Below, piece after piece: positions 36,635 to 45,231 of a stretch of DNA of 64,000 bases. Positions within the stretch are counted from its first letter, which is position 1. Every line of letters starts with the position of its first letter. The notes under the pieces are model-generated. The model searched no databases. It was not told the origin of the DNA and saw only the letters and a program-made list of their open reading frames with translations. Where the stretch lies: assembly GCF_002946835.1 (NCBI RefSeq), contig NZ_CP026652.1:3286001-3350000 (forward strand), read 5' to 3'. The position numbers and the translations under genes were made by a program. This stretch comes from Streptomyces dengpaensis. Its GTDB lineage: Bacteria > Actinomycetota > Actinomycetes > Streptomycetales > Streptomycetaceae.

Positions 36635-37812
36635 ACGCCCCCGCCAACGCTCCCGTAAATGTCCCCGTGAACGCATCCGTGGACACGTCCGTCCCGAAGT
36701 CCCCGGCGCCGGCGGACGTCAACGGTGCCCCGCACCGGATAATCCCGCGGGCGCACGCGCCTCGCCTGCGTGCGCTCGACGGGTTGCGGATCATCGCCGC
36801 GCTGATGGTCGCCTGCTACCACTACGGCGGCCGGGACGGCGAGGTCACGGAGGCCTGGGGCACCTCCCCGAAACTCCAGTTCCCCGAGCTGCACTCGTGG
36901 TTCGCGTATGGATGCCTGGGCGTCCAGGTGTTCTTCGTGATCAGCGGGTTCGTGATCTGCATGAGCGGCTGGGGCAGGTCCCTGCGCTCGTTCTTCGCCT
37001 CCCGCGCCTCGCGCCTGCTGCCCGCCTACTGGGCGGCGGTGATCCTGGTGACCGCGGTGTTCGCGCTGCCCGTCGTCGCGTACCACGCGGTGTCGCCGAG
37101 TGACGCGCTGGTGAACCTGACGATGATGCAGCAGCCCCTCGGCGCGGACCGGGTTCTGGGCGTCTGCTGGTCGCTGTGGGCAGAAGTCCGCTTCTACGCC
37201 CTGTTCGCCCTGTGCGTCGTGCTTCCGGGCGCCAACCGGCAGCGGATCATCCTGTTCTGCGCGGGCTGGACGCTGGCCGCTGCCATCGCGGAGGCCGCGA
37301 ACGAGCCGCTCCTGGACCTCATCCTGATGCCGGAGTACGCGTCGTACTTCATCGGCGGCGTCGGCCTCTACCTGATCCACCGCAACCGGCGGGACGCGTA
37401 CGCCTGGGGCATCGTCGGCGTGAGCTGGCTGATCGGCCAGCACTACGCCGTGGCGAGGCTGTGGCACGCCCCGAACCCGGAGTTCTTCTCCTACCGCACC
37501 TCGTTCGGCATCGTCCTGTTCATCACGCTCGGCTATCTGGCGGTGGCGGCCATCGCGCTCGGCTGGCTGAACTGGGCCAACTGGCGCTGGCTGTCGGTCG
37601 CGGGCGCGCTCACGTACCCGTTCTACCTGGTCCACGAGCACCTGGGCTGGGTCGCCATCGAGGCCTACCACCGGACCCTGCACCTGCCCTCGCACGTCAC
37701 GTTCCTGGCGACGGTGGCCACCATGCTGTTCCTGGCCTGGCTGTTCAACCGGTACGTGGAGGACTGGCTCACGCCGAAGGTGCGCACGGCGCTGGCCAGG
37801 CCACGGCTGTAA
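36631..37812 (+). CDS. Acyltransferase family 3 membrane protein
   Basis: A 393-residue OafA/acyltransferase-3 type integral membrane protein. The N terminus has a short repetitive Asn/Ala/Pro/Val tail (NAPANAPVNVPVNAS). Then come RLRALDGLRIIAALMVACYH with the catalytic His, VFFVISGFVICM and RASRLLPAYW, and about ten TM segments. Such enzymes O-acylate exopolysaccharides or cell-wall polymers. ATG 36631 overlaps the stop of the upstream gene, so it probably modifies the polymer made by the cluster. A terminator follows. Confidence 0.88.
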   Translation: MNAPANAPVNVPVNASVDTSVPKSPAPADVNGAPHRIIPRAHAPRLRALDGLRIIAALMVACYHYGGRDGEVTEAWGTSPKLQFPELHSWFAYGCLGVQVFFVISGFVICMSGWGRSLRSFFASRASRLLPAYWAAVILVTAVFALPVVAYHAVSPSDALVNLTMMQQPLGADRVLGVCWSLWAEVRFYALFALCVVLPGANRQRIILFCAGWTLAAAIAEAANEPLLDLILMPEYASYFIGGVGLYLIHRNRRDAYAWGIVGVSWLIGQHYAVARLWHAPNPEFFSYRTSFGIVLFITLGYLAVAAIALGWLNWANWRWLSVAGALTYPFYLVHEHLGWVAIEAYHRTLHLPSHVTFLATVATMLFLAWLFNRYVEDWLTPKVRTALARPRL

Positions 37813-37852
37813 CCCTGGCTCTGGCTGAAAGTCGCCCCTCCGCCGAACACAT

Positions 37853-37882
37853 CCGCCCCCGGTCGCCCATGACCGGGGGCGG
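37853..37882 (+). terminator. Terminator after the acyltransferase gene
   Basis: Twelve-base stem CCGCCCCCGGTC/GACCGGGGGCGG with a six-base loop, followed by a T-rich tail (TCGTCTTTT). Confidence 0.85.
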
Positions 37883-37941
37883 TCGTCTTTTCCCCGGCCC
37901 CGGCCGCAGGACCTACCTCGAGGCCGGCTGGACCGACCGCA

Positions 37942-38515
37942 TCAGCTGACCCCGTACCGGGCCTCGATGCCCGCGATCACCAAGGCCAGCCCTTCCTCGA
38001 AGTGCCGGTCGTAGTCCTCGAAGATCTCCGCGCCCGCCGCGGCCGACAGGGGGAAGTCGGCCATCCGGCGGGCGCGGTCTTCGAGGTCGTAGCCTTCCCG
38101 GCGTTCGTCCGGGAGCGGCTGCACGCCCTGTTCCTCGGTGACGAAGCCGAGGGTGTACAGGTACGTCGTGGAGGTCGCGCGGACGGCCTGGGAGAGGGTG
38201 AACCCATGGGCCGTGAACAGGCGCAGGGTGTCCTCCATCTGATGGGCGTGTTCGATACCCGTGAAGCGTGAGCCGCTGAAGACCCTGGCGCCGTCGCGGT
38301 AGCCGAGCAGGGCCGAGCGCAGTCCGTGGTTGGCCTTGAGGAGCCGTTCCTGCCAGGTGTCCTCGGGGCCGAGATCGCTTCCGGCGATCATCCGGCGGTA
38401 CATCTCCGTCGCCATCTCGTCGAGCAGCGCCTGCTTGTCCTTGAAGTGCCAGTACAGGGCGGGCGCCTTGACATCCAGCTCCTTGGCGATGGCGCGCAGG
38501 GTCAGGCCTCGGCTA
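37942..38515 (-). pseudogene. TetR-family regulator lacking its N terminus
   Basis: The visible product starts in the middle of the HTH (GLTLRAIAKELDVKAPALYW), followed by the TetR C-terminal domain of tetracycline-repressor type (MYRRMIAGSDLG, ARVFSGSRFTG). The normal first 20-25 residues before GLTLRAIAKEL are absent: upstream codons in this frame are the antisense of the neighbouring monooxygenase fragment. There is no start codon or ribosome-binding site near 38515. The gene is therefore probably dead, cut at its 5' end by a deletion. Confidence 0.7.
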
Positions 38516-38519
38516 CCGG

Positions 38520-38873
38520 GATTCCTCGCTCGCGGTGGAGACCCGCACAGGCCTCCCGGACGACGCCCTCCACGCGGGCGACCGCGAACCGGACGCCATC
38601 CACGACGGCGTACGCCTCTTCGACGCGTTCCGGGGCCCGCACTGGACGCTGCTGACGGTGGGCACAGACACGGAGCTGCCCCCGCTCGCCGTCCCCACGG
38701 TCCGGATCCCGTCGTGCGAGGCGTACGCAACCGGTGTCTTCCTCGTACGACCCGACGGTTACGTCGGCTGGGCGGGCGCGACGGCGGAGGGGCTGACGGA
38801 GTACGCGCAGCATGTGAGCGCCGTCACATCGGCTGCCGGTTTGGAATTCTCTCACCGGGCAGTTGCGCAGTAG
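38520..38873 (+). pseudogene. C-terminal remnant of a FAD-dependent aromatic monooxygenase
   Basis: The frame ending at 38873 reads AGDREPDAIHDGVRLFDAF, HWTLLTVGT and FLVRPDGYVGWAG, the typical C-terminal thioredoxin-like domain of PheA/TfdB-type FAD monooxygenases. About 110 residues remain of an expected 500 or more, and the FAD-binding GxGxxG part is missing. It meets the truncated tetR gene head to head, as expected if a deletion removed the divergent promoter and both 5' ends. Confidence 0.7.
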
Positions 38874-38948
38874 TTCTGACCTACTGACAGGCTTCTCATA
38901 GGATCCGGGCCTGTTCGCCTCGTCCGCACTAGGGAGCGCTCTCTCCTC

Positions 38949-39899
38949 ATGACCGACGTACAAGGCACCACCCAGCCGCCGCACCGCCTCGACGACGTCC
39001 CCGGCTGGTTCCCCGTTCTCGACCAGATACTCTTCGACTGGTTCCTGAACCGGCAGGATTCCGCGGGAATGCGCGGAGACCTGCTGGAGGTCGGCGTCTA
39101 TATGGGCAAGAGCGCGATCTTCCTCGGGCATCATCTGCGGGAGGGCGAGCGCTACACGGTGTGCGACCTCTTCGAGGGCGACGCACCGGACGGCGCCAAC
39201 CGGGCCGAGTCGACGAAGTCGTACAGCGCGCTCACCCGGCGGCTGTTCGAGGAGAACTACCTCTCCTTCCACGACGAGCTGCCCCGGGTACTGCAGGGCC
39301 CCAGCTCGGTCGTGCCCTCCGAGGTGGAACCCGACTCCTGCAGGTTCGTCCACGTCGACGCCTCACATCTCTACGAGCATGTCTACGGCGACATCGGCGC
39401 GGCTCAGGACGCGCTGAAGCCCGGCGGCATCGTCGTCCTGGACGACTTCCGCTCGGAGCACACACCCGGCGTCTCCATCGCGGCCTGGGAGGCCGTGCTC
39501 AATCGGGGCCTGCACCCGGTCTGCCTGAGCACGCAGAAGCTGTACGGGACCTGGGACGACCCGAAGGCCGTCCAGGACGAACTGCTGGACATGGCGCGGA
39601 AGCGGGGGGACTGCCACATCAGCGTGCAGGAGGCGGCCGGACACCGCATCGTCCGTCTCAAGTCCAAGGGGATGCAGGCTCCGCCGTTCCCGCTGTCGCG
39701 GTACGGCAAGGAGCCCGAGGGCGCGGACTCCCAGGGCGCGGATGCGGCGCCGCACGGCCAGACCTCCTCCGGCCCAGCCGCCGCTGCCCGTCCTCGCGGC
39801 GGCAGCCGCACCCGCCGCCTCGCCGTCGACCTGCTGCCGCCGGTCCTCACCCGCGCGATCCGCAACGCCCTCAGGGCAAGGCGCTCGGCGACGCGCTGA
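38949..39899 (+). CDS. Class I SAM-dependent methyltransferase
   Basis: A 316-residue protein. Motif I is DLLEVGVYMGKSAIFLG, followed by TVCDLFEG, RFVHVDASHLYEHVYGDI and GGIVVLDDF, typical of Methyltransf_24/TylF-like enzymes. The last 60 residues are low-complexity (Ala, Gly, Ser, Arg). It probably methylates a sugar of a surface polymer, given the preceding glycosyltransferases, but the acceptor is unknown. ATG 38949 follows an AGGGAG-like site. Confidence 0.83.
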   Translation: MTDVQGTTQPPHRLDDVPGWFPVLDQILFDWFLNRQDSAGMRGDLLEVGVYMGKSAIFLGHHLREGERYTVCDLFEGDAPDGANRAESTKSYSALTRRLFEENYLSFHDELPRVLQGPSSVVPSEVEPDSCRFVHVDASHLYEHVYGDIGAAQDALKPGGIVVLDDFRSEHTPGVSIAAWEAVLNRGLHPVCLSTQKLYGTWDDPKAVQDELLDMARKRGDCHISVQEAAGHRIVRLKSKGMQAPPFPLSRYGKEPEGADSQGADAAPHGQTSSGPAAAARPRGGSRTRRLAVDLLPPVLTRAIRNALRARRSATR

Positions 39900-39926
39900 C
39901 AGGAACAGCTACCAGAGCCGCGCCAG

Positions 39927-40010
39927 TTACGCGCTCGCCGGCGACAGCTTCACCGCGAAGCCGAGGAACAGCGCCCCCGCCGCCAAGTCGCCGTCGCCGA
40001 CAGCCGCTTC
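39927..40010 (-). pseudogene. Possible remnant of a LysE-type exporter C terminus
   Basis: The minus strand reads DLAAGALFLGFAVKLSPASA followed by TAA, resembling the last TM of LysE/RhtB translocators. Upstream residues in frame are Arg/Pro-rich and not like the family. No complete gene exists in the 39899-40053 gap. Confidence 0.25.
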
Positions 40011-40052
40011 CGGCGGCGGAAGGCGGCGGCCGGCTTCGTGCGCGCCCACCTC

Positions 40053-41633
40053 TCAGAACGCATCGCTCGGCACGTAAGCCCCCCAAACCTCCCGCAGCGC
40101 GTTGCACACCTCCCCCACCGTCGCCCGGGCCCGCAGCGCGTCCTTCATCGGGTAGAGGACGTTGTCCGTGCCCTCGGCCGCCTTCTTCAGGCCGGCGAGG
40201 GCGGCGTCCACCGCCGTCTGGTCGCGTTCGGCGCGGAGCTTGGCGAGCCGCTCCGCCTGCTGGGCCTCGATGGCCGGGTCGACGCGGAGCGGCTCGTAGG
40301 GCTCCTCCTCGTCGAGCTGGAAGCGGTTGACGCCGACCACGACCCGCTCGCCGGAGTCGGTCTCCTGGGCGACGCGGTAGGCGCTGCGCTCGATCTCGGA
40401 TTTCTGGAAGCCGTGCTCGATGGCGTCGACCGCACCGCCCAACTCCTCGACCCTGGCCATGAGTTCGACCGCGGCGGCCTCCACGTCGTCGGTCATCTTC
40501 TCGACGGCGTACGAGCCCGCGAAGGGGTCGACGGTCGCGGTCACGTCCGTCTCGTGGGCCAGCACCTGCTGCGTACGCAACGCCAGCCGCGCGCTCTTGT
40601 CGGTCGGCAGCGCGATCGCCTCGTCGAAGGAGTTCGTGTGCAGGGACTGCGTGCCGCCGAGCACCGCGGCCAGGCCCTGGACGGCGACGCGCACCAGGTT
40701 CACCTCCGGCTGCTGCGCCGTCAGCTGCACGCCCGCCGTCTGCGCGTGGAAGCGCAGCATCATGGACTTCGGGTCCTTCGCACCGAACTCGTCCCGCATC
40801 ACCCGGGCCCAGATACGCCTGGCCGCACGGAACTTGGCGACCTCTTCAAGGATCGTCGTACGGGCGACGAAGAAGAAGGAGAGGCGGGGGGCGAAGTCGT
40901 CCACGTCCATGCCCGCCGCGACCGCCGTACGGACGTACTCGATGCCGTCGGCGAGCGTGAACGCGATCTCCTGTGCGGGGGAGGCTCCCGCCTCGGCCAT
41001 GTGGTAGCCGGAGATCGAGATCGTGTTCCACTTCGGGATCTCGGCCCTGCAGTACTTGAAGATGTCCGCGATCAGCCGGAGCGAGGGCTTCGGCGGGAAG
41101 ATGTACGTCCCGCGCGCGATGTACTCCTTCAGTACGTCGTTCTGGATCGTGCCCGTCAGCCGCGCGGCCGGCACCCCCTGCTCCTCGCCGACCAGCTGGT
41201 ACATCAGGAGCAGCAGCGCGGCCGGCGCGTTGATCGTCATCGACGTCGACACCTTGTCCAGCGGGATTCCGCCGAACAGCACCCGCATGTCGTCGATCGA
41301 GTCGATGGCGACGCCCACCTTGCCGACCTCGCCGTGCGCGATGGGGGCGTCCGAGTCGTGGCCCATCTGGGTCGGCAGGTCGAAGGCGACCGACAGCCCC
41401 ATCGTGCCGTGGGCGATCAGCTGCCTGTAGCGGGCGTTCGACTCCACGGCCGTACCGAAGCCGGCGTACTGCCGCATCGTCCACGGACGGCCCGTGTACA
41501 TCGACGGGTACACACCACGGGTGTAGGGGTACGAACCCGGCGCGCCCAGCTTCTCGGCCGGGTCCCAGTCCCCCAGAGCCTCCGGCCCGTACACCGGTTC
41601 GATGGGCAGACCGGACTCGGATTCGTGCGCCAT
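40053..41633 (-). CDS. Methylmalonyl-CoA mutase family large subunit
   Basis: A 526-residue B12-dependent acyl-CoA mutase catalytic subunit. Conserved segments: [20 protein letters not shown] with the catalytic Tyr-type position, [45 protein letters not shown] and [14 protein letters not shown]. The cobalamin-binding domain (DxHxxG) is absent, so a separate small subunit encoded elsewhere is required. It could isomerise methylmalonyl-, isobutyryl- or ethylmalonyl-type CoA esters; the MRQYAGF sequence favours a methylmalonyl-like substrate. Monocistronic, divergent from the L,D-transpeptidase gene. Confidence 0.92.
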   Translation of the reverse strand: MAHESESGLPIEPVYGPEALGDWDPAEKLGAPGSYPYTRGVYPSMYTGRPWTMRQYAGFGTAVESNARYRQLIAHGTMGLSVAFDLPTQMGHDSDAPIAHGEVGKVGVAIDSIDDMRVLFGGIPLDKVSTSMTINAPAALLLLMYQLVGEEQGVPAARLTGTIQNDVLKEYIARGTYIFPPKPSLRLIADIFKYCRAEIPKWNTISISGYHMAEAGASPAQEIAFTLADGIEYVRTAVAAGMDVDDFAPRLSFFFVARTTILEEVAKFRAARRIWARVMRDEFGAKDPKSMMLRFHAQTAGVQLTAQQPEVNLVRVAVQGLAAVLGGTQSLHTNSFDEAIALPTDKSARLALRTQQVLAHETDVTATVDPFAGSYAVEKMTDDVEAAAVELMARVEELGGAVDAIEHGFQKSEIERSAYRVAQETDSGERVVVGVNRFQLDEEEPYEPLRVDPAIEAQQAERLAKLRAERDQTAVDAALAGLKKAAEGTDNVLYPMKDALRARATVGEVCNALREVWGAYVPSDAF

Positions 41634-41765
41634 TGCTGTGCCTCCCGCTGCAGTTTCGCTGCGTTCGCCTTCTCACGGTTTCGCTCTCCACCATGCCGCC
41701 AAGTTCGCAACCGGTCACGCGCGGGGAGCATCTCAGGTGACACAACGGCACAACGGGGGGTCCGG

Positions 41766-42641
41766 ATGCGTGCAGCAGGCAGGACGACAGGCGTCACGAC
41801 GACAGGCATGAAGAGATCGCTGGCCGCCCTCGCGGCTCTCGCCCTGGTGAGCGGCTGTACGGCGCAGGCCGTGGGCGCGCACGGGAAGACGCCGGCCGCG
41901 CCGACCGACCGCGGGGCCGGCGCCACATCCACGCCCACCGCGATACCCACGGCCGAGGACGCCAAGCAGCCGAGCTCGCGGAGCCCCGAGTCGCCGGAGC
42001 CGCCCGCCCCCAAGGTCCTCTGGTCCCGCGGCGACAAGGGCACCGACATCCGCAAGATCCAGGCCCGGCTGCACCAGGTCGCCTGGCTGATCACGGCGCC
42101 GACAGGGACGTACGACTCCGCGACGGTGACCGCCGTCAAGGGCTTCCAGGGCAAGCGGGGGCTGCCGCGCACCGGCGATCTGGACACCGTCACCTGGGAG
42201 CGGCTGAAGCGGATGACGCACAAGCCGGCCAACTGGGAGCTGTACCCGTACGGCGGACAGTCGGCCGCGGCCCCGGACCCGCGCTGCATGAACGGCCGCG
42301 TGCTGTGCGTCAGCAAGACGAGCCGCACCCTGCGCTGGATGATCGACGGGAAGACGGTCTCGACGATGGACGTGCGGTTCGGCTCGCAGTACACGCCGAC
42401 CCGCGAAGGTGTGTTCAGCGTCTACTTCAAATCACGCCACCATGTGTCGACGATTTACGACACGGCCATGCCGTACGCGATGTTCTTCAGCGGCGGCCAG
42501 GCGGTCCACTACTCCTCGGACTTCGCGGCACGCGGCTACTACGGCGCCTCGCACGGCTGCGTCAACGTACGGGACAAGGGGAAGATCGCGGCGCTGTTCG
42601 CGCAGGTCCGCACGGGCGACAAGGTCGTCGTCTACTGGTGA
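41766..42641 (+). CDS. L,D-transpeptidase lipoprotein with peptidoglycan-binding domain
   Basis: A 291-residue envelope enzyme forming 3-3 peptidoglycan cross-links. The N terminus has a lipobox (ALVSGC); ATG 41766 with GGGGGG upstream is preferred, ATG 41808 is an alternative. After a Pro/Ser-rich linker comes a PG_binding_1 domain (GDKGTDIRKIQARLHQVAWL, FQGKRGLPRTG). The YkuD catalytic domain follows, with the essential motif HYSSDF-x-x-x-GYYGASHGCVNVRD. Full-length. Confidence 0.93.
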   Translation: MRAAGRTTGVTTTGMKRSLAALAALALVSGCTAQAVGAHGKTPAAPTDRGAGATSTPTAIPTAEDAKQPSSRSPESPEPPAPKVLWSRGDKGTDIRKIQARLHQVAWLITAPTGTYDSATVTAVKGFQGKRGLPRTGDLDTVTWERLKRMTHKPANWELYPYGGQSAAAPDPRCMNGRVLCVSKTSRTLRWMIDGKTVSTMDVRFGSQYTPTREGVFSVYFKSRHHVSTIYDTAMPYAMFFSGGQAVHYSSDFAARGYYGASHGCVNVRDKGKIAALFAQVRTGDKVVVYW

Positions 42642-42666
42642 CGGCCGGTGCGGAGGAAGTGTGGGG

Positions 42667-42703
42667 GCGCGGGCGGGACCGGGGGAACGTATCCCGCCCG
42701 CGC
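42667..42703 (+). terminator. Terminator after the L,D-transpeptidase gene
   Basis: Twelve-base stem GCGCGGGCGGGA/TCCCGCCCGCGC, 25 bases beyond the stop. Confidence 0.75.
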
Positions 42704-42840
42704 CGTGTGCACCGAGCCGTGGGTACGGGGGGAACCCCGGCTCTGTGCTACGGCCGATGACCAGTCGGCTCACCCATTACTGCGCCACGGCGGCCGAAAA
42801 CGTCACTCCCGAGCCGAGGAAAGATCAAAGAAACACAAAA

Positions 42841-42865
42841 CCGCAGGTCAGCGGGCTACCTGCGG
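42841..42865. terminator. Hairpin before the convergent membrane-protein gene end
   Basis: Eight-base stem CCGCAGGT/ACCTGCGG with a nine-base loop, preceded by an A-rich stretch; oriented to serve the minus-strand gene ending at 42909. Confidence 0.6.
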
Positions 42866-42908
42866 TGCGATGAGCCGGTGTGATGAGCCGGTGCGACGGG
42901 CGGTGCGC

Positions 42909-44030
42909 TCAGCGGGCCGTGAGTGACGACAGCGCGCTGTACGTCGGACTCGGGGCCGGCGACGCGAGTGTCTTCTTCGGCAGGAGCGGGCTCAGGACCG
43001 GGGCCGAGGGCGAAGGCGACGGGGTGAGGACGCCGCCGTTGGCGCGGGGGTCGTTGGCACTCGGCCGTATGTGGGAGTCGTCGTCATCGCCCCCGTCTTC
43101 GCCGTCCCCCTTGCTCCCCTCGTCTCTCCCGTCTTCCTGATTCCCTTGGTCCCCCTGCTGCGCCCCCTCGTCGTCACCCTCGTCGTCATCGGAGTCGCCT
43201 CCGACCTGCCCGAGGAAGCCGGCGCAGTACGACTTCACCCGGCCGGCACCGCCCGCGGCGTCCTCCAGGGCGCGTCGTTGGCCGGACGACAGGTCGTCGC
43301 CGTTCAGGACGGCCCGGCAGAACCGGCGCGTCCGGGTCCGCCAGTCGCTCGCGCCGCCGGAGGGCCGCGCGCTCGTGCCGCCGCCACCGGCCGCCTCGTC
43401 GCCGGGGGAGGCCTGGTCGGACGGCCCGCCCGTGGTGGCGTCGGGCACCGGCGCCTGGGAGCCGCCGGCCGCCGAGACCCCGGGCGACGACGGCGAGACC
43501 AGCGGCCGCTCCGGTGTACCGGCCTCCGTGACCGAGGCGGCCGGGCCCGGTCTTTCGTCACTGAACGGAGTCGGCAGCACTCCGCTTCCGGCCGCGAAGG
43601 CGGCCCCGCCGACCATCCCGACGGCCAGCGCCGCGGCGATCCCGAAGCGCACGGGGATGCCCCCGCGAACCCGGCGACCGTACGCCCCCGCGGGGCGCCC
43701 CAGACGTACGAGACCGGCGTCGGAGGCGTGGGCGGCAGAGGGCACGCGGCCACGGCGGCCGAGCTGTACGGCCTCGCCGCTCCTGTCGTCGCGCGCCTTG
43801 CGGAAGGCGGCCAACGCGGCGGCCTCGCCCGGGAGTTCGGCGCTGCTCGACACGGGTCCGGCGGCCAGCGCACCGAGGGTCTTGGCGAGTCGGTCGGCCT
43901 GGACCTGGGTGTCGGCGTCGACGGCTTCCAGCGGCTCTCCGCGCAGCAAACACTCCGCGGCATCGCGGTCCAGCCACTGGCCGGGGGGCCGGGGGGCGTC
44001 CCCCGGGAAGACACAGCGCTCGTCGGCCAT
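42909..44030 (-). CDS. Membrane protein paired with a sigma factor (candidate anti-sigma), copy A
   Basis: A 373-residue protein whose ATG 44030 overlaps the sigma-factor stop (TGATG). The cytoplasmic N-terminal part has LPGEAAALAAFRKARDD, one TM lies near residue 130-150 (FGIAAALAVGMVGGAAFAAG), then a long Ser/Pro/Gly-rich extracytoplasmic region. The region contains FCRAVLNGDDLSSGQRRAL and AAGGAGRVKSYCAGFL, i.e. C-x30-C. An Asp/Glu-rich and Pro/Ser tail ends the protein. Architecture and coupling suggest an anti-sigma or sensor protein, but there is no classical zinc anti-sigma motif. Paralogue at 45232-45984. Confidence 0.75.
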   Translation of the reverse strand: MADERCVFPGDAPRPPGQWLDRDAAECLLRGEPLEAVDADTQVQADRLAKTLGALAAGPVSSSAELPGEAAALAAFRKARDDRSGEAVQLGRRGRVPSAAHASDAGLVRLGRPAGAYGRRVRGGIPVRFGIAAALAVGMVGGAAFAAGSGVLPTPFSDERPGPAASVTEAGTPERPLVSPSSPGVSAAGGSQAPVPDATTGGPSDQASPGDEAAGGGGTSARPSGGASDWRTRTRRFCRAVLNGDDLSSGQRRALEDAAGGAGRVKSYCAGFLGQVGGDSDDDEGDDEGAQQGDQGNQEDGRDEGSKGDGEDGGDDDDSHIRPSANDPRANGGVLTPSPSPSAPVLSPLLPKKTLASPAPSPTYSALSSLTAR

Positions 44031-44692
44031 CACATGTCCTTCTGCGTCCGCGACCGCGTATGCGTCACACCGGCGGACGTCACCGCGCGTGTGCGCGGCC
44101 TTCGTTGTGGGGGTACGGCGTCGAGTGCGCCGGCGGATTCCGGATCCTCGCCGAGCAGTTCGGCGAGCCGCTTCAGACCACGGTGCGCCGCCGTACGGAC
44201 CGCGCCGGGGCGCTTGCCGAGGGTCTCGGCCGCGGTCTTGGCATCGAGGCCGACGACGACGCGCAGGACGACGGCCTCGGCCTGGTCCTGCGGGAGCTGG
44301 GCGATGAGCGAGAGGGTGCTGTCGGTGGCCAGGGCCTCCATGGCCTCGCCCGCGGTGTCGGACTCGGCGGGCCTGCCGGTCAGTTCGGACTCGTCGCCGC
44401 CGATCGCGGGGCGGCGCCCGCGCATGCGTATGTGGTCGAGGGCGCGGTTGCGGGCGATCCGGGCCGCCCACCCGCGGAACCGGTCCGCGTCACCGCTGAA
44501 CCGCTCCAGGTCCCGGGCGATTTGGAGCCAGGCCTCGGACGTGACGTCCTCCGCGTCCGGGTCGCCGACCAGCGTCCGTACGTAACCGAGCAGCCGCGGG
44601 TGCACCGCGCGGTACACAGTCCGGAACGCGGTCTCGTTCCCGTCCTGCGCCGCAAGCACCGCGGCAGTCAGCTCCGCGTCGTCCCCCAGCAC
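44030..44692 (-). CDS. ECF-type RNA polymerase sigma factor, copy A
   Basis: A 220-residue sigma-70 family factor. Region 2: YRAVHPRLLGYVRTLVGDPD followed by AEDVTSEAWLQIARDL and FRGWAARIARNRALDHIRMR; region 4: LPQDQAEAVVLRVVVGLDAK followed by ETLGKRPGAVRTAAHRGLKR. GTG 44692 has AGAGAGG seven bases upstream, and this ribosome-binding site is the end of the first of three 44-bp tandem repeats. Its downstream partner is the coupled membrane protein. A paralogous pair follows at 45232-46611. Confidence 0.9.
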   Translation of the reverse strand: MLGDDAELTAAVLAAQDGNETAFRTVYRAVHPRLLGYVRTLVGDPDAEDVTSEAWLQIARDLERFSGDADRFRGWAARIARNRALDHIRMRGRRPAIGGDESELTGRPAESDTAGEAMEALATDSTLSLIAQLPQDQAEAVVLRVVVGLDAKTAAETLGKRPGAVRTAAHRGLKRLAELLGEDPESAGALDAVPPQRRPRTRAVTSAGVTHTRSRTQKDM

Positions 44693-44700
44693 CGCGCGCG

Positions 44701-44832
44701 CACCTCTCTGCGCCTAAGCCGGCGCCGCTCTCGCGGACCGGGTTCACCTCTTTGCGCCTAAGCCGGCGCCGCTCTCGCGGACCGGGTTCACCTCTTTGCG
44801 CCTAAACCGGCGCCGCTCTCGCGGACCGGGTT
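44701..44832. repeat. Three tandem 44-bp repeats upstream of sigma factor A
   Basis: Copies at 44701-44744, 44745-44788 and 44789-44832 differ by one or two bases. Each ends, on the minus strand, in a Shine-Dalgarno-like AAAGAGG (AGAGAGG in the copy next to the gene), and each contains CGGCGCCG. The middle copy holds a short frame GTG 44791 to TGA 44744 (MNPVRESGAGLGAKR) with a TTA codon. The remaining 400 bases to 45232 contain no supportable gene. Confidence 0.92.
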
Positions 44833-45231
44833 CTCGCCGTTGTGGTTCCTCAATTGATGGTTGCGGTCGAACGTCCCTCGTGGTTGCGGGCGTCCGTCTT
44901 CCGCAGCCCCGGCGCGAAGGGCACGTTACGGCGTGAAACCGCTCCCCGTCCATGTTCGTACAGGATGCAACTACCTCGTGACGGAGCGGGGTGTGACACA
45001 AAACGCAGTCGCGGCGCTGTAGAGAGTACGGGCCGCCGCGCGGCCCGTGCCGCGCGACGGCCGGGGCCTCTCCTGTGGGGGGTGGCGGCCCCGGCCGTTG
45101 CCAGCGGCAGAGGTGGGGCGTGTGCGAGGGCGTGCGGCGGGGACCTTCCGAGCCTTCGGGGCGCGTCGGCAGCCGTTCAGGCGCCCGCTGTTATCCCCCG
45201 GCTTCCGCCAGAGACTTTCCCAATTCCCGGC

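Noticed and set aside
39899..40053. Minus-strand frame crossing the gap before the mutase gene
   Set aside because: Only the last 20 residues resemble a LysE TM; reported with low confidence as a possible remnant, not as a gene.
44490..44747. Frame continuing from the GTG in the first 44-bp repeat through the sigma factor start
   Set aside because: It runs out of frame through conserved sigma region 2 and is Arg/Gly/Cys-rich; not a protein.
44840..45230. Possible plus-strand gene in the gap between the two sigma modules
   Set aside because: Frames are short, Arg/Pro-rich and without ribosome-binding sites; nothing recognisable.
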